A stretch of 64,000 nucleotides of DNA from Piper betle. Taxonomy: Eukaryota > Streptophyta > Magnoliopsida > Piperales > Piperaceae. Both the position numbers and the translations under genes were made by a program. The stretch spans positions 1 to 64,000 of the forward strand of contig JAURVB010007640.1 in the NCBI GenBank assembly GCA_033002965.1. The letters run 5' to 3'. The notes below the pieces were generated by a model. It was not told the DNA's origin. It made no database searches and saw only the letters and a list, made by a program, of their open reading frames with translations. Shown here one piece after another: positions 24,340-34,533 of this stretch (its first letter is position 1; the number at the start of each line of letters is the position of its first letter).

Positions 24340-25689
24340 CCTTTGGCCCATTCTATTCCAAAAATTTCACTAGTAATACTAACTCAGGATCCAGTTCTTC
24401 TCGCAAGAAATCTTCTTATCGAGTTTTGTGCACATATATTCAAAATCCAAACCCATTGCATATTTGTTTTCTAGACCAAACTGCAAAAGCATTACAATTG
24501 GAAGATCCAGCTTATTTGGCTTCTAGTATTCTTCTACAATTTTCTCATTTCCTTGTGGTCTCTAAGAAAACTAGATACTGTTATGACCTCATTTTACAGG
24601 ACACTAATTCTTGTATTGTCACTCACAAATTTCGCGGAGATAGTAAAGCTCATCAAATTCAATATCCAAACGAATTCGAATCATGCATTGTCTATTGTAA
24701 AATGATCATTTTTAATGTAATAAGCATGAAAGAATATGGTAACCCTAATATTATCAGAAGAATATCTAATGTAATTCCTCTCCATAGAATCCCTTACGAA
24801 TATAATTATTGGGATTATATTGATGCATGAGATATAGTACTTTTATATCAAAATAGCTTTGGTCAACACTCTTGGTTCATTCGTATGGACTTAGCCCAAT
24901 TTTCTAAATTTTGTGCTTGGTTTTCTCAATGAATTTTTTACTTCAATTCTAAAATTCATTATCTGCTTCTATATATAATTAAAAAATATGAAATTTTCTT
25001 AGAAAGAATAGAAGAAATTATAGGCAATCCTTTCTATCATTTTTTTATCTATTTTAAAATCCCTTGGCTATTATCTTGGAAGTATAGTTTTCATTACCAA
25101 GATATATTTGATTGTTTAATTTGTTCTTCAGTCCATAAACTACATATTAGATGATAGGATAGGTTTAATTCTCCTATATCTCTTGATTATTTGCCTAAAG
25201 CTATTTTTAATGAGTCAGTTTTTTTAATTGCTAAAACCATTGACCACCTCCAAGAAGTCAATATATGAGTTAGCAGTACCTCCACTAATACTGTCCCCAA
25301 GTATTTACTCACTTTTTATGCAGATCAAAGCCAATAATCCATCACTCACAAATAATGAAGCAATATGTATTGCTCATACTATGAAAATATATGGAAAGCA
25401 TAAAATGATCAAATGTGAAGCCTCTAAGTCTCCTATTCAATATGAGCTAGAAAGATATTGATGAAGTGCTAACTACTATTGCGAGCCCATCACCATCTCC
25501 TATTCTTGCTAGATATGCTCAGCCTGTGGAAACACCTATTGTGCAAACTAGTTGCTTACTGTGGGAAACAAAGTCATGAATCAATGGACTGCCCTAATTC
25601 ACCTATTTCACAAAAGGGTAGGTGTTTTTGTTGTGGACAACAAGGACATATAATGTTGGAGTGTCCAAGTATCGAATTGCCACCAACAC

Positions 25690-25895
25690 CATTTTCAACT
25701 CCATCCATCAATGCCACATCAGCAATGTCAACCATATACTGGCCTTGTCACCAAGTGCCACGACACCATGGGCCACATCACCATTTTCCATGTCACCATG
25801 TGCCAAGTCACTAGCCCTGCCACCATGTGCCAAGTTACTAGCTGTGCCACCATGTGCCAAATCACCCAATGCCACGTCATAAGTAGGACACGTCC
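25690..25895. repeat. Minisatellite with CACCATGTGCCAAGTCACTAG-like units
   Basis: Imperfect units of roughly 25-32 bases built around CCACCATGTGCCAAGT and TGCCACGTCA follow the second zinc knuckle. It sits at the end of ORF2, just before the intergenic region of the viral copy. It could be part of the viral frame's low-complexity tail or an expansion after integration. Confidence 0.6.
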
Positions 25896-25919
25896 CTCCT
25901 GCCAGGTCAGCAGGTTGTA

Positions 25920-26791
25920 GGTCTTCTTTTACCTGTTGAGCCGGTGGGCTATTCCTTTTCTATATATGGAGGCTTGGGGGTCATTACTCCCCATCGGGTT
26001 TTCTCCAACCAAAATAATTCTGCTTCCTTCTACTCTTATCTTCTTCATCCTTTTTCTTTCTTCAACTTTTCTCTTTCTTCATTGATCTTATCTTGAGTCT
26101 TTCCTCTTTTTCTCAAGTTCATCCTTTCATCTTTTCAGATCTACTTCTTCTCCAGATTACTTTTCCTCTTTTATTTTCCCCTCTCATATGTAAAATACCA
26201 GAAATATTGTATATTATTGAGTGAGATTTGTATTTCTGAGTGAAGATTGTAAGGTATGTATGAGTTTAGAATATGAGTGGAAACTTTATGTACAATTTGC
26301 ACAAATAAATAAAAGTTGAGTTTGAAATATATATATTTGGGATTTCTTGAATAAAGATATCCAACCTCTCGGCCAGTATATACCTGAGGTGGAGTTTATA
26401 TATTTTCGATATTGCTTTAAATACAATATTTACTTTTCAACATTTCAATACAATATTTACTTTTCAGCATTTCAAGACAACAATAAGATCCTACTTGGTT
26501 CGAAAGGACTATGGTGTTCTTATCTTTTATGTTTTATAGACAATATTTAATACTTGTCTTTATCTTTTATATTTATATTTATCTTTTATATATATTACAC
26601 TTTCATATTGCTTTGATAATATTATATTGTGTAATATTTGTGATAAGATACATCATTAAATGAAATAATTATATATTAAAAATTAAAGTGTAATGAACCG
26701 TAAAAGTACTAGTAAAAGTACTATTCTTGAATATTGTTCATAAGTAGTTGTGAAGTTTCGAGCAATCGAGACTATTAGTGATATCAGAGTC
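25920..26791 (+). promoter_or_regulatory. Pararetrovirus intergenic region: TATA box, poly(A) signal, primer site
   Basis: TATATATGGAGG at 25961 is a good TATA box preceded by a TC-rich stretch. An AATAAATAAAAG poly(A)-like signal lies near 26304. TGATATCAGAGTC at 26779-26791 resembles the tRNA-iMet primer site TGGTATCAGAGC of caulimovirids and many plant retroelements. TATA box, poly(A) signal and primer site, in that order, form the expected pregenomic RNA control region. Confidence 0.65.
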
Positions 26792-26919
26792 TAGTTAAGT
26801 TAAATTTACTTAGGTAGGTGACGGAGTCCAAAGCCTAGTAAGTTGTCAAAAGTCGAGGTAGGTGTAGATACCGTTGGATTCGCTTCTCCTAAGATATTCT
26901 TACTTAGGGAAATTTTAGT

Positions 26920-27442
26920 TTTAAATAGTTTTCTTATCACATACAATTAAGAAACCTCAAGACTCATCAGATTCTAAGATAACTGAACAACTATTGTACA
27001 GTAATTTAGAATAAAAACTAAATAAGTGAAATATACCTAAGATAATCCTAACTAAAATATATAATAAAAGATTATTAGAATTTAGACAATTTTATGTAAT
27101 AAAAACACATGAACAAAGTATAAGTTTAAGAAATATAACAGAATTTATCTCATTATTAAGTAACAAAATAATAGAAAAATTAAACCAATAATATAATTAT
27201 ATTCATATAAGATTAGTACAAGTTTTGTTATACCCTTAACTAGAGAAGGGTTAAATATTTTACTATTATTATGTTTAAGAGATAACATAATAAATTTCAA
27301 GATTTGTTATTAGGTATAATTGAATCTAACTTATGCACTAGACCAGTATATTTTAATTGCTTTTCTAATTACTCTATTAGCCTCCATGATCCAAATATTA
27401 AAGAAACATTATCTTTGAATCTCCAAAGGTTATGACATGTTA

Positions 27443-27445
<3 letters not shown>
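26920..27445 (+). pseudogene. Pararetrovirus movement protein, first part
   Basis: Translated blocks NYIHIRLVQVLLYPL, LREGLNILLLLCLRDNII-like and SLHDPNIKETLSLNLQR lie in order at 27190-27430. They are diagnostic of the 30K-type movement protein of Caulimoviridae. Stops and frame changes are frequent. The sequence ends abruptly at an AT-dinucleotide tract, and the coding sequence that should follow it lies at the far left end near 11.25 kb. No second virus copy follows. Confidence 0.75.

Positions 27446-27481
<36 letters not shown>
27446..27481. repeat. (AT)n tract at the right viral junction
   Basis: About 17 AT units directly abut the last viral bases. Endogenous pararetroviruses have been reported next to AT-dinucleotide repeats in plants (established for rice tungro-like copies). 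Confidence 0.9.
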
Positions 27482-27484
<3 letters not shown>

Positions 27485-27569
27485 GATGTATTTTCTGTGC
27501 TGTGCTTGAGGGTATATTGGTAAAAAATAGGTGTATTAGTCACCAATTGCGTACTATATTATTATATTG

Positions 27570-27811
27570 GACAGCGGATGGGGTTGTCAATCTGGGCGAG
27601 CTTGAGCAGCTCGTCCATTACCGCCAGCGTTAGCTCTAGCAGCATTGACCGCTCAATCGACCTCTCCAACCTCATTATCGGTGGCGATTCGAGTGGGAGG
27701 GAGGGGAAGGCGGCGGTGGGAGCGCCGATGAACTTTTCGGCGAGGGCGTAGACGCAGTCGAGCTCGTCCATGAGCTAGGCGTTCTCGAGGCGGAGGTGGT
27801 GGGAGCGCACC
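27570..27811 (-). pseudogene. HD-Zip IV homeodomain protein fragment
   Basis: On the minus strand the frame reads HLRLENA, a stop, then LMDELDCVYALAEKFIGAP and MLLELTLAVMDELLKLAQID. This is the linker from the leucine zipper to the start of the START domain in HD-Zip class IV (GL2/HDG/ROC) transcription factors. An in-frame TAG replaces an expected arginine codon near 27777. No homeodomain or further START exon is nearby. GC-rich sequence up to 27980 could be more of the same gene but is not recognisable. Confidence 0.72.
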
Positions 27812-28379
27812 AGGGCGAGGGAGAGGCCAGGGGAGGAGGTGAAGATGGACTTGGCGACGACGGTGGCCGGTGGAGAGAAGTGAGGTGGGCCATGGTGCCG
27901 GTGGGCATGTTGAAGGGGATGTAAGCGGCGGCCACTACCCTTGCACGGGAGGCTTCCTCTAACAGCTTGCCAAAATTCATAAAAAAGCTAAATCTTTCTC
28001 CCTCACAGAAGTCTCAATTTCTTCTCATCATTGGAATTGTGAATTATGATTGTTCCTAAACAGCTTGAAAAGACAAATTTTGGAGTAAAATGGTTTCCCC
28101 TCTGTAATCTTCTAGTTTTTCTGACGGCTAAAACATGCTTGTAGTTGCATGAGAAATAGGAAGACCAGCTTCGACGTGTAAAATTTCTAGACATTCATCC
28201 TGCAAGGTTTGATTTGTTTCTAAAAATAATTAAAAATGTTTGTATTGTTCTACAAATGATTAGTTTGTTACCATCAATCCTTAAAAGGTCAAGAATACAA
28301 AAGATGGAACCGAATTTACAGTCTTATATGCCTCAATTTCAAATGAAATTTATTTCAATCATAGTTACTATTATAGCCG

Positions 28380-30380
28380 TGATTCATGGGTGTCACTGGG
28401 AACTAGGGTCTGGGTGTTGTCCCTAGGTTTCCCGCGTCTATGAGGTGTAGCGGTGGCTATCCGAGTGATGGAAGCAACATACCGAGGCTAACCCGTGTAT
28501 AGTTGCAGGTTACAAACCTAGGTGCACGAGGCTGCCGAGTGACCAAGCATGGCTATGGAGCGTGGTGTCGAGTTACAGCAGTGGTGTCAGCACATGGGTC
28601 GGTATTTGGTGTATCGAGCATGTGGCCGGGTCCAAGTCAGGAAACCTCAAATTGCTGTGATCATGTTCGGGTCGGCAGATTGAGGTTGAGGTTCAACGGT
28701 GGACCGAGCAGGCTACCAAGCCAGGTGTGCAACACAGCATGTCAAGCAGCTGCCATTACCGAGCAAAATAGCAGTACTGCGTTGTGGCACAATACCGAGC
28801 ACAGGAGCGTGCGTGCGGGTGAGCATGCGCAGGTGTGCGCACGAGGGAACGGCAGGCGTGCGAGTGCGCTGGCGCACGGGTACGCGGGCGAGTGACGGTG
28901 CGAGAGTGCGCGACGGTGTGCGCTGACGTTTGAGCAAGGGAGCGCGCGTAGGTGTGCTCGCGAGTGGGTGCTGGTGTGCGCAACCGTGCATGGGCATGCA
29001 CGAGTGGCATTGCTGGTGCGGTGCGATGGTGGTGGACCATTGCCAGCATTGTGTTCGGGGATTGCTGAGGAGGTTGAACCATGACTGGATGTTGCTGGGG
29101 TCGAGCCAGTGGGCGAGACAAGATGACCAGTGGTGCAGCCAAGGGTTTGTGAGGAAGCTTCATGGAAGTTGTTGGGGGTGTATCTTGGTGAAGATATGAT
29201 CCATATCCAGGGACAATGAAGGCTGCAGCAAACTTCTGGAGATAACCACAAGGCCGTGGATGAACTTGGACATGGAGTAGTGCTGGGTTGTTGGATGCGG
29301 TGTAGATTTGCAGATCTTTGTGGATAAAGATGTTGGATCTGGAGTTATCTTGAAACAGAAGGGGCGTGTGATATATGCCGGGGTTGAAGGCTAGAAAAAA
29401 GAGATCGGTAGATTAGAGGAAGATCGACAGATTAGGAGAGGAATCGAGTCCGGAGAGGAGGAGAGTTCTCGGCACTAGAAGAGAATTCCAGACGTGTTCC
29501 CTTGTGAGGGAGAGCAACGTGGTGCTACTAGTGAGCAAAAAGCCGTGGAGTTGCTGCAGCCGGTGTTTATGATGAGCGCTGGAACTTTATCAAGGCTTGC
29601 TGGAATCCAGGTACATGTTGTTGGGTTGCTAGTGTTGGCAATCGGGGAGGGTTACTCGAGGTAGAGTAATCCTGTGCGCGCCATTGTATTTGGGTACATT
29701 GGGGCGAGGCTGTGGGGGCTGTCCACAAGCCAAGCAAGTGCTTGAGAGGAAGTTCGGGTACTTGTAATCCTTATGATCGGTTAATGATATAAGGTTGGGA
29801 AGTGTTTTCCCGTAATCTGTGTTTGCTTGTTGGCTGGCGTTTAGACAGGGAACTTCTGTATTCTAGGTCACAGTCGAAGTTTACAAGGGAACCAGCGATG
29901 ACTGGTGCTGAAACAAGCAAGGGTAGATGGCACGAACCCATTACACGTATTGCTGGTTGGGCGATCGGACAGTGCTGCGTGTGGTGCTGTTTGCCTTCTG
30001 GAATAGCCTATCGGTAAGGCGTGTCGATTGCCAGGAGTGTTGTATCGGTGCTGGAGTTGTGATCAAGCACGAGTGATCGAGCGAAAGGTTGAAAGCAGCA
30101 ACCTCGGGGTGTTGAGGTTGAATTGGCTGAACACGGGTTGGTGTTTGTGGCGAGGCTTCTGTATATTGTTTTATAGTTGCGTACTTGGTATTAGGCTGAG
30201 TGTTCTCAGGGTGAGAATACGCCGCACAGGACTGGTTGGGATTGAAAAATTTTGGGTCCTAGATCAACCCCGTGATAGTTACTATCACAATCTGTATTTG
30301 AGTTTTAGATTTTTTCTTGTGCATCAAAACTTGTGTAAATACTAATTTCTATTTTTGATTTTTCGTACTTGAAGTAGCAT
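28380..30380. repeat. GC-rich unclassified repeat, possibly LTR material
   Basis: This 2 kb block differs in base composition from its AT-rich surroundings. It includes a stretch of GTGCG/GCACG-like motifs at 28800-29000. No long frame has a recognisable domain on either strand. The 3' part (29750-30350) resembles retrotransposon LTR or leader sequence in composition only. I found no terminal or flanking duplication. Confidence 0.4.
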
Positions 30381-30628
30381 TGCTGACGCCAACAGTGGTG
30401 GTCAGCCTCACTACACATTCTAGGCAGCGAGAAGAGACAAAGATTTCAATTTCCTTGAGCCATTTCTTTCGTGCACTCGTTGCCCTCCTTGTATTTGCCA
30501 TCATCCAGGAAACCACCCATTAAGCATTTTATATTCTCTTTAAACATTAACAAGAGGATCAAGTTAGTAAATTTAAAATAATTGTAGATGTTCTTCCCCA
30601 TGGGAAAGGTCATTATCATGACTATGGC

Positions 30629-30712
30629 TGTTTGGTTACATTGGTGTTTGCGGGCTATATAGTATGCGATTGTTTGGTTGCATTGGTGTTTGCGGGCTAT
30701 ATAGTATACAAC
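30629..30712. repeat. Tandem duplication, 42-bp unit
   Basis: The unit beginning TGTTTGGTTACATTGGTG at 30629 repeats at 30671 with very few changes. It lies in non-coding sequence. Confidence 0.85.
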
Positions 30713-31573
30713 ACTGATAATTTGATCAAGTGATACACTTACGACTACATATGGGCTGCCATATCACTGAATTTGGATATCAACGACGATATGCTCCAGA
30801 TGCTGCTACTGGTTTTCAGAGCGTCAAATAGTTGAAAGGGTTTGGGGGGAAGGCGAAGTGGTTTTTTTTAATACGGTTGGAAGCCATACATAAACCGAAA
30901 ATATGATCTGTGGAAGTCTCTAGCAAATAAATGTTTTTTTATTTTTTAAAAATGTTTTTGTAAAAAGCAAGCAATAGATAGTATTACAATCGCCCGAGAG
31001 GTAGAATAGTACTCTCCTTGAGCATTAGAAAAAGCGCCTGTTGATCTTTCTACTTGAAAATAAAATATTAGAATTCATCATATGTAAGTATTCCCCTTGT
31101 TGATATAACCAGCATCATCATATGTAAGTACATTTTCTCTAACAATTAATTGTCCTCTTCAGACCCTTCATGTCAGTTGTTTCGACCCTGCACAACAATA
31201 TCTTCAAAATTTTATAAAGCAGCCCCACTGTAAAGAAAAACCAAAACAAATAACATGGAAGCCTAAATTCTCTGCCCTAAGACGCTCATCAGGCACATCT
31301 TAACCAGATCAAACTTAAAAAGCACCAAAGGTAACAAAAAAGATTATTTTGACATGGAGCATCCTCACAATGAGGACTTACATAGAAAGCAGTACAATGA
31401 CAATTAGAGCATTTACAATTCAGCATATTCTCTTGAATGGATTCGGCAAGAGTAAGATACTTAAACAAGTTGTTCCTTCTCGGCAAGGAATGTTACTAAA
31501 AATCACTACCCTGGGAAAAAAAGAGCAATATAGAAGAAATATATCAATATTGATATAAGAGAAATGTACATAC

Positions 31574-31775
31574 GTGGAACCAAATAGTCCAATCTTATGA
31601 ATTTTGGTGATGTCCTCTCCAGACTGATTGTCCTCAATAAAGATAGTCAAGCTGAAATCCATTTGATTGAATGAGAAAAATATTTGATAAAACAAACAAA
31701 GAATGCTATTAGCCTTACAAAGTCGTACCTACGAACATTTTGGAACTTGGCATACTTCAAGACAGCTAGCTTTCC
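31574..31775 (-). pseudogene. PITH-domain protein, two exons of a gene fragment
   Basis: Exon 31729-31775 encodes GKLAVLKYAKFQNVR and exon 31574-31651 encodes SLTIFIEDNQSGEDITKIHK followed by IGLFGST. Both have good AG/GT borders. They form the core of the PITH domain found in thioredoxin-like and proteasome-associated proteins. I found no upstream domain exons up to 32.5 kb and no exon for the usual ending after the GST. The intact introns mean this is a DNA-level fragment, not a processed copy. The 31289-31486 minus frame is not part of it. Confidence 0.72.
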
Positions 31776-32588
31776 CTGAAATGATATGCTTGTGTCAGAG
31801 ATGGGAAACATCTTCATCCAAAACTCAACAACAAAGCATGGTCTCCACATCAGGCACTTAACAATGCAATTAAGAAATTTCATAACATACAAAGAAAAAA
31901 ATAGATAAAGTCCTTCTCAAGTCTGTATGAATACAGAGACTAGATAAGCCAAATTGATTCGGGTGGGCAATTAGTTCCCACATCAAATGAAACAAATGAG
32001 GTTTATGCCTTGATTGTAATCTCTAAAAAAATTAAAAAGCACTTAGCATCCCAAATTAGTTTTCAAGTAAGCTGTACTTAATGGCGCTCGTGCTGATTGC
32101 AATTGATCGATTCATTTCTTCGAAGACAATCGACAAATGCGAATAAGAGGCAGATACAAGCATGAACTCCTTCAATGCTAAATGTAAAGATCTAGGCGTA
32201 AAATGTAAAGGTCTAGTCTTTTCTTTTGCAACTGATCTAAATCACCCCATTAGAGGTGGAAAAGCAAATGCTAAAGAAGATTTGTCCACAGTAACATAAT
32301 TTTGCATAATGTATTCTAGGTTCCAGGGATGTCACCGTGGCGACTACTGAAAGGAATTGCTCTCGAGTGCGGACTTGAGATGGAAGATGAGAAGCGAATG
32401 CTGTTGATTCAATTGAATGAAGCAAAAGCTAGTATTTTCTCGAGTAAAATGTACTCAACTCCCCCGGCACATCAAATACGTCTCTCTTAAGCAAACATTT
32501 GCCTAGCCCTGGCCATTACCCCATCAAAGAAAACGTAATTTGATCGATAGCATACATAAATATGAACGGGATTCGCAAAAGTTCAAAC

Positions 32589-32815
32589 CTTTACGGCAAC
32601 CAGGAACTCCATGATGTAATTGAGCAAGCCCCTCTTCACCAAACCATCATCGTCGCCATTGGCCGCCACCGGCCATCGCCTCTCGGGCGAGGTCGGCGGC
32701 GCCAACCATCACCCGTGCCCACGCCTTGCGGCCCTCCTCGAAGCGGGAGTAGGACACATCGATCCGGAAGAAGAGCAGCAGGACCAGCGCCGGCGTGGTG
32801 AGCTGGTAGGTAGGG
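32589..32815 (-). pseudogene. Bestrophin-like chloride channel (VCCN/UPF0187 type) exon fragment
   Basis: The minus strand reads LTTPALVLLLFFRIDVSYSR and FEEGRKAWARVMVGAADLAR. After a one-base frame change near 32660 it continues LVKRGLLNYIMEFLVAVK to a GT donor at 32588. These blocks match the first membrane-associated part of plant bestrophin-like, voltage-dependent thylakoid chloride channels. The frame change indicates a pseudogene. A hAT-like element begins about 100 bp away at 32921, and no upstream exon is visible beyond it. Confidence 0.68.
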
Positions 32816-32920
32816 GGAGGGAGCGGGGGCCGGGCGAGCGGTTGGGGGCGGCAGCTGGTGGTGGAGGTCGAGGGCTCAGCAGCGGCGGCGGGCAGAGGGA
32901 GAGAGCTGGGCAGTATGGGC

Positions 32921-34405
32921 CTGGGTTGCACGAATCAGCCGATTTCGCGGGGAATTGGCCGATTTAAATCGGATCGGCGTCGCGCCATCTTCCGACGATC
33001 CCGTGGTCGTAAATCGGCCTGTTTCGGCCGATTCCGACCGATTTAACTCGGAATCGGAATCGGCCGATTTAAATCAGAATCGGTTTTTAGGAAATTACCA
33101 AAATACCCTAGGTATAATTTTTATTAAATTATTTAAGCATGGGTAAAATGGTAATTTGGATTTAAAAACCTAAATCATACCCTCCCCCGATTCCGCCGCC
33201 CGACTCCGACCTTCCCTCCGCCGCCCTCCGCCGCGCTTGCGCCGTCCTCCCTCCGCCGTCCTCCGTCCGACCAGGCCACCGCCGTCCGACTCCGACCTCA
33301 GCTCCGCCCTCCGCCGCAGACGTTGCGACCGCCGCCCGAACTCGGGTTCCGCCGGCCGACGCGAGCGCCGCGATTCGCCGCGATTCCAGTTGGATTCTTG
33401 GTACAAGTTGTGTTTTTTATGCTGGGATCTTGGTTTTTTAATCGTTTGTTCACCACTTATTGTGTATATTCCTAGTTGAACCAAATTTTTGATCAATAAC
33501 TTGCTTTCTCCACTTATGTTTTTCCATCAAGTGGAGTTTAGGCATTCTGATTATTGGTAGTTTTGATCATGTTACCGAAAAATTAACTTATATTAGAGGC
33601 GTCCAGTTGTTTTTTTGTGTACTTTATAATTCTCTTATTTTTTACACATTGTATTCTTTGATTCTGTTGTTGAAGTGAATGCATGCTCTTTTACTGCATA
33701 TGGTTCACTACTCATCTGCATTTTGCACTCTATGTTAGGAATCCCTTTGGTGGTAGACATAAACCTTTACAGAATCAGTGAATGCTTGTTTCGCCTTTTT
33801 TTTTAATTTGTATCTGAATTTTGATGTTTATCTCATTCTATGAACATTAGGTGTTTTTTTGTTTTTTTTCTAGTCTATTGATTATTGGAAATTATAAACT
33901 TCATCAATCAATAATAGATCCCTTTGATATTCGTCATTTGATAGAATTCGTTGACATTTGTCACAGAGCATTTGTTTTGTGTCTTCTTCAGCAAATGATA
34001 GGCAATATTTCATGTACTCATCATCCAAACAAAAATCCTAAATTGACCGACAGGGAACCCCGTGTGTAGGAGCTGATTTGTTTTGTACTCTCTTCACTGC
34101 CCGTGTAGTTTGTACTGCTAGTGTTGATATGCTAGGGTTTTTAGGAACTGTACTCTACCGTTGTATTGTCATAATTACATACCTTTGTGATTGTTGTATA
34201 AATACTTGAATTTGTATATTTATGTTGAGAAATTATATAATTATGTATTTCAGGTATTTTTGAACTGAGTTGGCAAATTTTTGTATATGACCGATTTAAA
34301 CCGATTCAACTGAACCGATTCCTGGCCGATTCAGACCGATTCCGATTCCGATTCCGATTCACGGGAAAACCGATTCCGATTCCGATTCCGATTCATGCAA
34401 CCATG
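32921..34405. mobile_element. Non-autonomous hAT-like element, copy 2
   Basis: The left end is CTGGGTTGCACGAATC; the right end read in reverse is CATGGTTGCATGAATC. Flanking octamers GTATGGGC (32913-32920) and GTCTGGGG (34406-34413) agree at six of eight bases. Both subterminal regions are rich in CCGATT/AATCGG repeats (32936-33085 and 34285-34395), as in copy 1. The interior is partly GC-rich (33180-33380) and otherwise AT-rich, without a transposase frame. Confidence 0.65.
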
Positions 34406-34413
34406 GTCTGGGG

Positions 34414-34501
34414 AGGGGTCGGGGTGGGGAAAAAATATGTATATTTATATTTTTTAAACTGCAGCACAGTTCACCGGATTTTTTGCTACAGTATGGGATT
34501 T

Positions 34502-34533
<32 letters not shown>

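Larger units (their letters stand above)
18520..25880 (+). pseudogene. Pararetrovirus ORF2, split by a solo LTR, ends in zinc knuckles
   Basis: The frame begins at the ATG at 18520 with MDKGKGKGIGQT, is interrupted at 18558, and resumes at 24340 beyond the LTR. The resumed part stays open to the stop at 24830, then decays through frame changes to about 25460. Near 25547-25593 a first CCHC-like knuckle is disturbed by a frame change. A second at 25623-25668, CFCCGQQGHIMLEC, has correct spacing. Florendovirus-type genomes carry a second frame of unknown function after RNase H, which agrees, but I cannot assign a role. Confidence 0.7.
11230..27445 (+). other. Endogenous pararetrovirus (Caulimoviridae), genome-length, circularly permuted
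   Basis: From left to right the virus-like parts are: the region after the movement protein (11.25-12.36 kb), coat protein with zinc knuckle (15.19-15.96), coiled coil plus protease (16.1-16.84), reverse transcriptase (17.06-17.84), RNase H (17.95-18.52), a second reading frame (from 18520, resuming at 24340), an intergenic region with TATA box and primer site (25.92-26.79), and the first part of the movement protein (26.92-27.44). Without the inserted LTRs the copy is about 7.6 kb, a full genome for the family. Many stops and frame changes are present, so it cannot be expressed intact. Two-frame layout and size suggest a florendovirus- or petuvirus-like lineage; that is inference. Confidence 0.85.

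Noticed and set aside
26774..27445. Start of a second tandem virus copy
   Set aside because: Only the movement-protein part missing from the left end is present, so a single permuted copy explains the layout better.
28742..29251. 169-codon histidine/alanine-rich minus-strand frame
   Set aside because: Produced by GTGCG/GCACG-rich composition; three frames are open together and none has a motif.
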